DNA of 64,000 nucleotides from Microbacterium terregens (lineage in GTDB: Bacteria; Actinomycetota; Actinomycetes; Actinomycetales; Microbacteriaceae), in the NCBI RefSeq assembly GCF_039534975.1, contig NZ_BAAAWH010000001.1:1240001-1304000 (forward strand). The letters run 5' to 3'. Shown one piece after another: positions 26,194 through 34,608 of this stretch (position 1 is the first letter of the stretch; each line of letters starts with the position of its first letter). The position numbers and the translations under genes were made by a program. The notes under the pieces were generated by a model. The model saw only the letters and a list, made by a program, of their open reading frames with translations, searched no databases and was not told where the DNA came from.

Positions 26194-27141
26194 ATGCCAG
26201 CACGCGTTGCCATCGTCATCCGCACAAAGAATCGCGGAGAGTTCCTCAGACGAGCGCTCGCAGACGTGGCGTCCCAAACGTTCGATGACTGGGAGGTCAT
26301 CGTCGTCAACGATCGTGGCGCGCGCGAGGCCGTCGAAGATGCGGTGGCTGTGTCGGGAATCGGCAACAAGGTCACAATCATCGACACTCACCCTCCAGGG
26401 GGCCGTTGCGCGGCCGCCAACGCGGGCCTCCGCGCCTCGGATGCGGCTCTCGCCGTGCTGCACGACGACGACGACCGCTGGCATCCGGACTTCCTTCAAC
26501 GCGCCGTCGCGTGGCTCGATGAGCATCCGTCCGATGCTGGAGTCATGACTGCGACAGCGATTGTCTACGAGGAACGGGGAGCAGACGGTTGGGTTGAAAC
26601 GGCGAGGGTGCCGTACTGGGAGGGTCTTAGGGCCATCACTTACACGGATCTGTTGGAGATCAATCGTGCTGTACCGATCTCCTTCCTCTACCGCCGTTGG
26701 CTCCATGACGATGTCGGCTTCTACGATGAGTCACTCGACGCCGTCGAGGACTGGGAGTTCTACCTCCGCGTGACACTCCGTCATCACATCGGTTTCATCG
26801 GCGGCGAGCCGCTCGCGTACTGGACGCAACGGCCAGCAGCGCGCGGCGATGACGGTAACAGCATGTTCGCGCTGGCAGATCAGCACGAGCGAGACGATGT
26901 GGCAGTGCGAGATGAGGCCCTGCGTCGTTGGGTGGAGGAGAACGGCGCCGGTCTGCCGCTGTATATCGGCCTCGTCGAGCGACGGCTGCGCGAGGACATG
27001 CGCACTATGTTCGACGACCTGCTGCGCGAGCAGCATCGGTTGCATGAAGCCCGACATCCGATCTGGTCCCGGCTGCGTCGGCTGCGTCATCGGCTCCGCA
27101 ATGCGCCGTCGCGTGCGGGCGGCGCGGGCGAGCCCTCGTAG
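26194..27141 (+). CDS. GT2-family glycosyltransferase
   Basis: A 315-residue GT-A-fold transferase that uses a nucleotide sugar in the cytoplasm. The start MPARVAIVIRTKNRGEFLRR, a VIVVNDRG motif, GRCAAANAGL, and the metal-binding VLHDDDDRWHPDF are standard. DAVEDWEFYLR holds the catalytic-base-type ED. A basic C-terminus (SRLRRLRHRLRNAPSR) may touch the membrane or a partner. The donor is not predictable. Base composition here is lower in G+C than in the housekeeping part, in line with surface-glycan genes being exchanged between strains. The open frame upstream lies within the GT4 gene and was not used. Confidence 0.87.
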   Translation: MPARVAIVIRTKNRGEFLRRALADVASQTFDDWEVIVVNDRGAREAVEDAVAVSGIGNKVTIIDTHPPGGRCAAANAGLRASDAALAVLHDDDDRWHPDFLQRAVAWLDEHPSDAGVMTATAIVYEERGADGWVETARVPYWEGLRAITYTDLLEINRAVPISFLYRRWLHDDVGFYDESLDAVEDWEFYLRVTLRHHIGFIGGEPLAYWTQRPAARGDDGNSMFALADQHERDDVAVRDEALRRWVEENGAGLPLYIGLVERRLREDMRTMFDDLLREQHRLHEARHPIWSRLRRLRHRLRNAPSRAGGAGEPS

Positions 27142-27144
27142 GAT
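27139..27144 (+). promoter_or_regulatory. -10 box overlapping an upstream TAG stop
   Basis: TAGGAT begins on the TAG stop of the GT2 gene and ends 6 bases before the GTG of the next gene. Confidence 0.5.
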
Positions 27145-27150
27145 CGATGA

Positions 27151-29490
27151 GTGCGGACGATCGGACTACGTGCCCTCTGGCGCTCGGCGCGAGAAGTTCC
27201 CGCGCTCGGCGCGGTCATCCGTTGGGCTGACCGCCTGTGGTGGTGGAGAACAATCTCCCGGTCCGATCTGGTCGATGCAGAGTTCTATGCCGCTCAGCGC
27301 GGCCGCGGGCGCTGCAGCAAGACGTTGGCGATCTGGCACTACGTCTCGTCTGGATTCCGTCGCGGGCTCAGCCTCAACCCCCTCTTCGACGAGATCCATG
27401 CCGGGGGAGGTCTCCCGGAGGTGTTCCGGGTTCCTGCGATGTATGCCTACCTGATCAGCGACAAACCGTCGGTGCCCATATCGCCATGGTGGGATGCAGT
27501 GGAGTTCGCCAGAACGGCGGGACTGCAGGCCGCGCTCGAGCACGTGTGGACGAATCGCGACACGTCCACACTGCGTTTGCGGGCGGGGCGCCGCGAGCAG
27601 GTGGTTTCGGTCGCCGAATACCGTGAGTGGGCGATCTCGGCCGCTCGTGAATGGGCGACTGGACGGCCGATCCGACTCGACGGCGCCGTGGGAGACGCGA
27701 AGTACACGCTCGTGAGAATGGTTCAGCCGGGGGATCGCGGCTTCGCGCGGAAGCTCGAACTCGCGGCCGATGTCGCCCAGAATGGACGTGCTGATGCCGT
27801 CGTCGCGCTGATCGATCCGGACGCCTCGCAATGGATCTCAGCGGTGGTTCTCACGATGATCGACCACCGCATCACTGCACTCGCAGCGCCGGCGCGCAGT
27901 TCCTATGCGGATGTCGTGGTGCGCGGCGCTGAACGCGCATCCGGTGACGTGCTCGTCGCCGTCGAGCCGCGTGCTGATCTCTCGCCAGCTGACGTACAGG
28001 CTCTCGTAGATCTCTCTCGTTCTGGCGCTGCTGTCATCCCGGTCTCGCTCTCGCTCGACGGCACGGTGTCCGGGATGGGATCGGCTCACGTCGGAGGCGA
28101 CCTGCCCTACCGGATCCTCGCTGCGCATCCTCAGGAAGACATCGTGGGACTCGGTGACGATCCGATTCCCGTCCCAATGATCACGGGCCGCACCTTCGCC
28201 ATTCCGCTCACGTCGTTCGTCGAAGCGGGTGGCCTGGACAGAGCTCTCGTCAACGATGGCGAACTGGAAATTCTGTCGATTCGACTGAGGGAACAGGTCC
28301 CGCATCTTGCGCTGCTCGTCGCTCCGCAGATGATATTGGTGCTGGACGAGCCTGAGCGAGCGTTCTCCCGTCGACGAGCGAGGCGGCTCTCGCGGATGTA
28401 CCTTGCCCGCCGCCCCGACGCGTCAACTGGTCGAGCGACGCAGATGATCGATGCTGCCGGATTCGATGTCGAGGGGTGGGATCTCAAACCGAAAGCGGAG
28501 CCGGTTCCTCAGCTTCGATGGCGTTCTGAATCTGCTCACGGATTGCGCTGGGCCATCAAGATCTGTGCGCCCGCTGGTCCGCGCGGCGCCGTCTGGGGCG
28601 ATACGCACTTTGCGCGGGGCTTGGCGAACGCACTGCGGAGAGCAGGGCAGACAGTCGTCATCGACGCGTACGATGCCCGAGCCCGGTCTACGACATACCT
28701 AGACGACGTGTCGATCGTCGTGCGCGGACCGTACCGGATTGATCCACCAGCTACGGGCATCGCGTTGGAGTGGATTATCAGCCATCCCGATCAGGTGTCC
28801 AAGGAGGAGCTGCGCCAGTTCCATCGTGTGTTCGCCGCGTCCACTAAGTGGCCGGAGAAGGTCGCGCGCGAGTGGGATATCCCGGTGATCCCGCTGCTCG
28901 AAGCTACCGACGTGGACTTGTTTCATCCTCGTCGCCTTGGGCGCACCGAGGACATCGTCTTCGTCGGCACGGCGCGGGGGATTGCGCGCCCGAGCGTCGT
29001 CGAACCGATCCGCGCGGGAATACCGGTCAAGGTGTACGGCCCCGATTGGCGTCCTTTCATTCCAGCTGCATCGATCGCAGCGACTTCGATCCCCAACGTC
29101 GACCTGAGCCGGCGCTATGAGACAGCATCGATCGTTCTGAATGACCAGTGGCCGGCTATGCGACGGGAAGGCTTCATCGCCATGCGTCCTTTCGACGTCG
29201 TGGCTTCCGGCGGTCGCGTCATCAGCGAGGACGTAGATGGCATCAAGTCGATCTTCGGCGACGCCGTCGCGGTGTACGGCGATGAGCACGAACTCGTGGA
29301 GCTCCTGCGCACCGACCCATCCGAACTCTTCCCTGACGACCAGGAGCTCGAGCTGATCGGCGCGCGAATCCGAGCTGAGCACTCATTTGACAGCCGCGCG
29401 CGCACACTCGTCGCGGCGGTCGAAGAACTGAGATGCTGGTCGAGAGCCGCTCACGAGGGCTCAGGCGAAGCCCAGGTACGCACTGGTTAG
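27151..29490 (+). CDS. Large two-part glycosyltransferase-like protein
   Basis: A 779-residue cytoplasmic protein. Near the N-terminus, DAEFYAAQ and HYVSSGFRRGLSLNPLFDE match a short motif often found at the front of polysaccharide glycosyltransferases (YxxxNPDV...HYxxxGxxEGRxPxxxFD). The middle (about 170-450) resembles a degenerate GT2 domain without a clear DxD. The C-terminal third (about 480-760), with GDTHFARGLANALRRAG, DIVFVGTARG and GFIAMRPFDVVASGGRVISE, looks like the CgeB/GT4-type domain that recognises nucleotide sugars. It may be a two-headed enzyme or one active domain with a scaffold. The coding region is AT-richer than its surroundings. Confidence 0.7.
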   Translation: MRTIGLRALWRSAREVPALGAVIRWADRLWWWRTISRSDLVDAEFYAAQRGRGRCSKTLAIWHYVSSGFRRGLSLNPLFDEIHAGGGLPEVFRVPAMYAYLISDKPSVPISPWWDAVEFARTAGLQAALEHVWTNRDTSTLRLRAGRREQVVSVAEYREWAISAAREWATGRPIRLDGAVGDAKYTLVRMVQPGDRGFARKLELAADVAQNGRADAVVALIDPDASQWISAVVLTMIDHRITALAAPARSSYADVVVRGAERASGDVLVAVEPRADLSPADVQALVDLSRSGAAVIPVSLSLDGTVSGMGSAHVGGDLPYRILAAHPQEDIVGLGDDPIPVPMITGRTFAIPLTSFVEAGGLDRALVNDGELEILSIRLREQVPHLALLVAPQMILVLDEPERAFSRRRARRLSRMYLARRPDASTGRATQMIDAAGFDVEGWDLKPKAEPVPQLRWRSESAHGLRWAIKICAPAGPRGAVWGDTHFARGLANALRRAGQTVVIDAYDARARSTTYLDDVSIVVRGPYRIDPPATGIALEWIISHPDQVSKEELRQFHRVFAASTKWPEKVAREWDIPVIPLLEATDVDLFHPRRLGRTEDIVFVGTARGIARPSVVEPIRAGIPVKVYGPDWRPFIPAASIAATSIPNVDLSRRYETASIVLNDQWPAMRREGFIAMRPFDVVASGGRVISEDVDGIKSIFGDAVAVYGDEHELVELLRTDPSELFPDDQELELIGARIRAEHSFDSRARTLVAAVEELRCWSRAAHEGSGEAQVRTG

Positions 29491-29493
29491 AAT
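29488..29493 (+). promoter_or_regulatory. Candidate -10 box for the rgpF-like gene
   Basis: TAGAAT begins on the TAG stop of the preceding gene. The start codon lies 131 bases further on, so the message would have an untranslated leader of about 125 bases. I see no recognisable riboswitch in it. Confidence 0.4.
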
Positions 29494-29624
29494 GATGCGA
29501 CCGATGTCGAACGGCGCGTTCCTCGCGCCAGGCGTCCCGTCCCGAACGCAATCCCAACGGTGCTGCACATCGCCCAGCGCTCAAGAACTCTGGCTGATGG
29601 TGCAATACGAAAGGAAAGCTACGC

Positions 29625-31592
29625 GTGACAGAGCGGACCACGTTCCCCAGGGGCGGTCGACGCGTGATCTTCTACCTCTTCTGGGACCCTCGCGGCATCG
29701 TCGACGACTACGTCACCTACAAGCTGGAGCGGCTCCGTCCCTTTGCTGAGCATCTGTTCATCGTGGTGAACGGCGACCTCACCGCTGAGGGGCGCGCCAC
29801 ACTCGAAGGGATCGCAGACACCGTCTGGCAACGTGAGAATGTCGGCTTCGATGTCTGGGGCTACAAGACAGCCTTGGAGCAATTCGGCCACGAGCGTCTG
29901 ACGCAGTACGACGAGCTGATCTTGATGAACTACACCTGGTTCGGCCCCGTCAACCCCTTCGAGCCGATGTTCGAGCGCATGGATGCGCTCGAGGTCGATT
30001 TCTGGGGGATGACCGAGCATGGCAAGCAGCGGCCGAACCCATTCACGTCCAAGGGGGTCCTGCACTCCCACATTCAGTCGCATTGGATCGCCGTTCGGCC
30101 GCGGATGTTCTTGTCAGAGGAATGGCGCGAATACTGGGCCACGATGCCGCCGGTGGTCTCCTACACTGACTCGATTCTCAGCCATGAGTCGAAGTTCACG
30201 AACCACTTTCACACCCTCGGCTTCGAGTACGAGGTCGCGTTTCCGCTGCGCAACTATTCAACCTGGCATCCGGCCTTCTACGATGCCGAGGCGCTACTCG
30301 ACGATGGGTGCCCGGCGCTGAAGCGCCGACCGTTCTTCCATGATCCGCTCCTGCTCGATCGCCACGCCATCATCGCGAAGCGATACATCGAGAAGGCGGA
30401 GCAGCTTGGGTACCCCACCGACCTTGTCTGGCAGAACATCTCCCGCAGCTCCCAGCCCAAGGCCTTCAACACGAACGCGGCGATGCTTCAGATCATGCCG
30501 GATGTGGACGTTTCGTACGATCGGGCTAAGCCGCTTAGGATCGCGGTGATTATTCACCTGTTCTACACGGAACTCGCGAGAGAGTTGCTCGACTACTGCG
30601 CGAATCTGCCATCCGAATACGATCTGTACATCACAACCACCGACGATCTCAAGGCGTCGGTGATCCAGACAGTCATAGCGGAACGGAACGACCCGAGAGT
30701 GGGGGCGGTTGACGTGCGTGTCCTCCCGTCGAATCGCGGACGTGACATGGGCGCGTTCTTCGTAGGGTGCCGTGACGTACTGCTCAGTGACAAGTACGAT
30801 CTCGTCTTCAAGATCCATTCGAAGAAGACCGTGCAGGAGAGCCTCAACGCGGGAAATTTCTTCCGTCGGCATCAGTTGACGAACCTGCTCAGCTCTCCCG
30901 GATACGCCGCCAACCTGGTCGCACTCTTCCAGAAAGAGCCGACCCTGGGCATCGCGTACGCGCCGACGATCCACATCGGCTATCCGACGCTAGGCCGAGG
31001 TTGGTTCGAGAACAAAGAGGCAGCCGAAAAGACCGCCAAGCGCCTCGGCATCAGGGTGCCCTTCGACGATCCTTCACCGCTTGCACCATACGGCTGTATG
31101 TTCGCGTTCCGTCCGGAAGCACTGCGATTGATGACGAAGGTTCCGTTGACCTACAACGACTACCCTGCGCCCAACAAGCATCTCGACGGAAGCATCGCTC
31201 ACGTGCAAGAGCGACTGTTCTCCTACGCGGCCGCTGAGCTCGGATATCACACCCGAACTGTCGCGACGACGAGCTATGCCGCGATCAGCCACACATCGCT
31301 CGAGTACAAGCTCGACCGCATGAGCAAGAACGTGCCCGGGTACCCGATCGATCAGGTTCATCTGTTGGACGACGCGGGCGAATTCATCGGGGGCGGTCCG
31401 ATGGGGTACGCCAAGGCCTACATTCGTCTGAGCAGACCAGGGTGGATTCCTACGCTGCGGGCCCTCTACTCTCCCGTGCGCGGTGTATATCGTGCGGTGC
31501 AATGGCTCACTCATCCAGCGAGTTGGCGAAGAGATGATGACGCGTCGTCGACGAGAGCCGCGAACTCGATGAATGACATGGAACTCTTGTGA
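29625..31592 (+). CDS. RgpF-like rhamnan synthesis protein
   Basis: A 655-residue protein of the RgpF family (rhamnan synthesis F), known from streptococcal rhamnose polymers. Features are the start VIFYLFWDPRGIVDDYVTYK, the NVGFDVWGYKTALEQ segment, ELILMNYTWFGPV, and a second half beginning RIAVIIHLFYTELARELL with NRGRDMGAFF, HSKKT and LDGSIAHVQERLFSYAA. These are probably cytoplasmic glycosyltransferases that extend a rhamnose-containing chain. The GTG start has AAAGGA 8 to 9 bases upstream. Its stop overlaps the acyltransferase gene as GTGA. The presence of dTDP-rhamnose genes in the window fits. Confidence 0.85.
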   Translation: MTERTTFPRGGRRVIFYLFWDPRGIVDDYVTYKLERLRPFAEHLFIVVNGDLTAEGRATLEGIADTVWQRENVGFDVWGYKTALEQFGHERLTQYDELILMNYTWFGPVNPFEPMFERMDALEVDFWGMTEHGKQRPNPFTSKGVLHSHIQSHWIAVRPRMFLSEEWREYWATMPPVVSYTDSILSHESKFTNHFHTLGFEYEVAFPLRNYSTWHPAFYDAEALLDDGCPALKRRPFFHDPLLLDRHAIIAKRYIEKAEQLGYPTDLVWQNISRSSQPKAFNTNAAMLQIMPDVDVSYDRAKPLRIAVIIHLFYTELARELLDYCANLPSEYDLYITTTDDLKASVIQTVIAERNDPRVGAVDVRVLPSNRGRDMGAFFVGCRDVLLSDKYDLVFKIHSKKTVQESLNAGNFFRRHQLTNLLSSPGYAANLVALFQKEPTLGIAYAPTIHIGYPTLGRGWFENKEAAEKTAKRLGIRVPFDDPSPLAPYGCMFAFRPEALRLMTKVPLTYNDYPAPNKHLDGSIAHVQERLFSYAAAELGYHTRTVATTSYAAISHTSLEYKLDRMSKNVPGYPIDQVHLLDDAGEFIGGGPMGYAKAYIRLSRPGWIPTLRALYSPVRGVYRAVQWLTHPASWRRDDDASSTRAANSMNDMELL

Positions 31593-32857
31593 CGTCGCTG
31601 GCGAAGGCGTTCGACCCCCGCAACAACGCGATCGGCTTTTTGCGATGGCTCATGGCCTTCATGGTCATCTTCTCGCACGCCGGCCCGATCGCCGGCTTCT
31701 ACGGTGGCAAAGATCTCGGCACGCAATGGAGCACCGAGCAGTCTCTCGGCGGCGTTGCGGTGTGCGGGTTCTTCTTCCTCTCGGGCTTCCTGATCACACG
31801 CAGCAAGATGGGGCGCACGACCACCCCTCGGTTCTTCTGGCATCGGGTGATGCGAATTTTCCCGGGCTGGTTCCTCGCGCTCTTGGTCACGGCCTTCGCG
31901 TTCGCTCCGCTCGCATACTTCCGCGAGACAGGGTCGTGGGACGGCTTCTGGAACGCGACGTACGAGTCGCCGCTGACGTATTTTTCGAACAACTTCACTC
32001 TCGTGATGTCACAAATCAACATCGCGGGCATGGGCACGTCGACGCCGTTGTACGAGGGCCACGGCATCCTGGACTGGAACGGTTCAGCCTGGACGCTCGC
32101 GTTTGAGTTCGGCGCCTACATCCTCGTCGGCGCACTTGGTGTCTTCGGCGCGCTGTCAAACCGGATCGTCGGTGGCACCATTGCCGGGGCCATCATCGCG
32201 CTCGCCATGCTGCAGTGGCTCGGCGTCGGTGATCTCCCTGGCCTGTTCGGCTTCCTGAGCGACTACCGGGTGCTCCTGCTGATGGCGCCCTTCGCCTGGG
32301 GGATGCTGTTCTGCTTCTTCAAGGACCGCGTGCCGATTGATGACCGCCTCGGCGTCGCGGCCGTGCTCATCGCTGGATACACGTACGCCCGCGGCGGGTG
32401 GCTCGTCGTCGGCCAGTACGCGTTCTGCTACGCGCTGATCTGGTTCGCGGTGCGGGTCAAGGCGCTCAACCGGTGGGACAAGTACGGGGACTTCTCGTAC
32501 GGCATCTACATCATCGGCTGGCCGCTCATGTGGTTCGCGACGTTCTTCAACCTGCAGGACATGGGCTGGATCGTCTACCATGCGGTGGTCATCGCGGGCG
32601 TGCATGCGTACGCGTTCCTCAGCTGGCACTACATCGAGCGCCCCGCGATGGCGCTCAAGAACTGGACTCCCCGCTGGCTTCAGAGAGTGCTGGATCGGAT
32701 ACAGCCGAAACTGGACCGTTGGCGCCGCAGATGGCGCCCGGCCCTGATCTTCAATGAACCGCCGACTGGGGGAGCACTCGCCGCACCCCGATCGACGGCC
32801 ACCCGTCGCGCACCGACCGCGATGCCGGCACCCGCTCCCGAGGTGGTCGCCCGATGA
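31589..32857 (+). CDS. Acyltransferase-3 membrane protein (OafA/YrhL-like)
   Basis: A 422-residue integral membrane O-acyltransferase. These proteins carry an acyl group, usually acetyl, across the membrane and pass it to a glycan outside. About ten helices are seen, with the conserved histidine in MVIFSHAGPIAG, LSGFLITRSKM, FFWHRVMRIFPGWF, WTLAFEFGAYI and a C-terminal SWHYIERP. The last ~60 residues are a basic cytoplasmic tail. There is no fused SGNH domain; instead the next gene, overlapping as ATGA, encodes a separate SGNH/AlgX-like protein. The start overlaps the stop of the rgpF-like gene, so all three are one translational chain. Confidence 0.9.
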   Translation: MTSLAKAFDPRNNAIGFLRWLMAFMVIFSHAGPIAGFYGGKDLGTQWSTEQSLGGVAVCGFFFLSGFLITRSKMGRTTTPRFFWHRVMRIFPGWFLALLVTAFAFAPLAYFRETGSWDGFWNATYESPLTYFSNNFTLVMSQINIAGMGTSTPLYEGHGILDWNGSAWTLAFEFGAYILVGALGVFGALSNRIVGGTIAGAIIALAMLQWLGVGDLPGLFGFLSDYRVLLLMAPFAWGMLFCFFKDRVPIDDRLGVAAVLIAGYTYARGGWLVVGQYAFCYALIWFAVRVKALNRWDKYGDFSYGIYIIGWPLMWFATFFNLQDMGWIVYHAVVIAGVHAYAFLSWHYIERPAMALKNWTPRWLQRVLDRIQPKLDRWRRRWRPALIFNEPPTGGALAAPRSTATRRAPTAMPAPAPEVVAR

Positions 32858-34053
32858 GCCTGACCGAGCTTCCTCCCGGTCAGGAAAAAGTCGCCGGGCC
32901 CCGATGGTGGACTCGCGTCAGCTACATCGGCCTTGTCATCCTCGGAGTGATATCGACCCTTGCTCTTGTCTTGGGCTTCGTCGCGAACGTGCGACTGGGT
33001 GCGGAGCAGGGCGAGCGTGATAGTCCTGCCGCCGTCGAGGCTGCCGGACCGATCGACGCGATCTGTCGACCTCCTGTGGCGCCGGCGACTCAGGAGCCGT
33101 GGATCTCCGGAGACGGTTCGGCCGAGGCGACCTGGCAGGAACACGCTGAAGAGATCGGCGAGCGGTACGTCATCGGCCCGAACGGGTGGATCTTCTGGAG
33201 CGACTATGTCGAGCAGTATGCGTCGCAGGCGGTTGGGCGCGCCTTCCTGACTACGGGTCAGGTGCAGAATTGGGTCGACTACTACAACGATCTGCGCGAG
33301 CAGATCGAGGCGCAAGGCATCGAGTTCTACATCGCCGTGACTCCATCGACATCCAGCATCTATCCCGAGGAACTCCCGGAGTGGATGCAGGGGCTGCGCG
33401 GGTCCACGATCATGGACCAGTTTGTGGCGGCGGCGGGCGATCTGCCCCTCATCGACATGCGACAGCCGCTCATCGACGCCAAGCCGAACAGCGAATTCCA
33501 CTCCTTCAGCTGGAGCAACAGCCATTGGACGGAGTACGGGGGCTACCTCGGCTGGTCGCACATCGCGCCGTGCGTCAACGAGATGTTCCCTGACGACCCG
33601 CCGCTGCAGGTCCCCACGATCACCGGCGTCGAGGTGACCGGTGACTTCAACGAGTGGGCGCCGTTCGGCGTGAAAAGCAACGGCCCCGACTGGGCTGTGC
33701 CGATCTTCGCGGATGCCTTCCAGGACGTCACCATCAGCGACAAGGACGGGGCGAAGGCCGTCGTATCGGGCACGGCTATGACGGATGCCTCGATCCTGCC
33801 CGTCACGACGGAAGTGTCCGAATCGTGGACGGGCAAGTCGGCGCTCATCGTGCGCGACTCGATGGGCGGGGCCCTCTCGCCCTACTGGCAGCAGGCCTAC
33901 TCGCCCACGTGGCAAGAGTGGCACCAGTACGGGACGTTCGATGTGTTCCCCGACTATCGGCAGCTTGTCGAACAGCACAAACCAGATGTCGTCGTGGTCC
34001 AGTTCGCCGAGCGACACCTTATTCAGGTTCCGCCGCCGGGCGCCGGCTACTGA
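32854..34053 (+). CDS. Membrane-anchored SGNH/AlgX-like protein, acyltransferase partner
   Basis: A 399-residue protein with one N-terminal membrane helix (about 20-45) and a large outside domain. It resembles AlgJ/AlgX-type SGNH proteins: GERYVIGPNGWIFWSDYVEQ, IEFYIAVTPSTSSIYPEELP, a block with HFSW-like SFSWSNSHWTEYGGYL, and LIVRDSMGGALSPYWQQAY with Ser336 as the candidate nucleophile. In AlgJ/X the catalytic histidine follows an Asp as DTHW; here the same place reads Asn222-Ser-His224. The gene is coupled to the acyltransferase-3 gene, so it probably takes the acyl group and puts it on the polymer. Activity with Asn in place of Asp is uncertain. Confidence 0.72.
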   Translation: MSLTELPPGQEKVAGPRWWTRVSYIGLVILGVISTLALVLGFVANVRLGAEQGERDSPAAVEAAGPIDAICRPPVAPATQEPWISGDGSAEATWQEHAEEIGERYVIGPNGWIFWSDYVEQYASQAVGRAFLTTGQVQNWVDYYNDLREQIEAQGIEFYIAVTPSTSSIYPEELPEWMQGLRGSTIMDQFVAAAGDLPLIDMRQPLIDAKPNSEFHSFSWSNSHWTEYGGYLGWSHIAPCVNEMFPDDPPLQVPTITGVEVTGDFNEWAPFGVKSNGPDWAVPIFADAFQDVTISDKDGAKAVVSGTAMTDASILPVTTEVSESWTGKSALIVRDSMGGALSPYWQQAYSPTWQEWHQYGTFDVFPDYRQLVEQHKPDVVVVQFAERHLIQVPPPGAGY

Positions 34054-34091
34054 CGACCGCGGCGTTGCACGGAAACCGACCGCGCCCCAAG

Positions 34092-34097
34092 TAGCCT
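34092..34097 (+). promoter_or_regulatory. -10 box of the lipoprotein gene
   Basis: TAGCCT, 7 bases before the ATG. Confidence 0.45.
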
Positions 34098-34104
34098 TTA
34101 GCCC

Positions 34105-34608
34105 ATGTGGCAGGAATCGATTCCCCGCGCGATCGCACTGGCGTCCGTCGTGCTGCTGCTTTCGGCGTGCGTCCCCGAGCCGGGAACGCCGATCACGTCG
34201 TCGGCGCCGACAGCGACGCGCTCAGGGTCCCCGACTCCGACTCCGACTCCGAGTACGTCGTCGTCCTCCACGCCTCTTGCGTCGCCGACGACTGAGCCCA
34301 GTAACGACACTCGGACGGTCGTGGACGTGACGATCGTCACCCTCGACGTCATCGACGGGGACCTGGAGGCCACCGGAATCGTAACCGGGGTCGCGGAGGA
34401 CAGCGGCACATGCACGCTCACCGTTTCTCGCGGCGGCGATCAGCGCACGGCTACAGCGCCCGGCGCGGCTGGCCCCGACAGCACCAACTGCGGACTCATG
34501 AAGATCTCGACGGATGACTTCGCATCCGGCGAATGGGAGGCCATCATCGACTACTCATCTGACACGTATCGCGGTCGTTCAAACGGCCAGGCGGTGACAG
34601 TTCGATGA
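34105..34608 (+). CDS. Small secreted lipoprotein
   Basis: A 167-residue protein with a type II signal peptide: hydrophobic ALASVVLLLS followed by the lipobox LSAC, with Cys22 as the lipidated residue. A low-complexity Ser/Thr/Pro stretch (about 30-66) acts as a flexible tether. The remaining ~100 residues form a small beta-rich outside domain with two cysteines (CTLTVSRGG and NCGLMK) that could form a disulfide. No family is recognised. Its stop overlaps the LGFP-repeat protein gene as ATGA, so the two products may work together on the cell surface. Confidence 0.78.
   Translation: MWQESIPRAIALASVVLLLSACVPEPGTPITSSAPTATRSGSPTPTPTPSTSSSSTPLASPTTEPSNDTRTVVDVTIVTLDVIDGDLEATGIVTGVAEDSGTCTLTVSRGGDQRTATAPGAAGPDSTNCGLMKISTDDFASGEWEAIIDYSSDTYRGRSNGQAVTVR

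Noticed and set aside
34190..34300. Tandem DNA repeats in the lipoprotein gene (repeated TCCGAC)
   Set aside because: They encode a Ser/Thr/Pro tether typical of lipoproteins; not a CRISPR array or mobile element.
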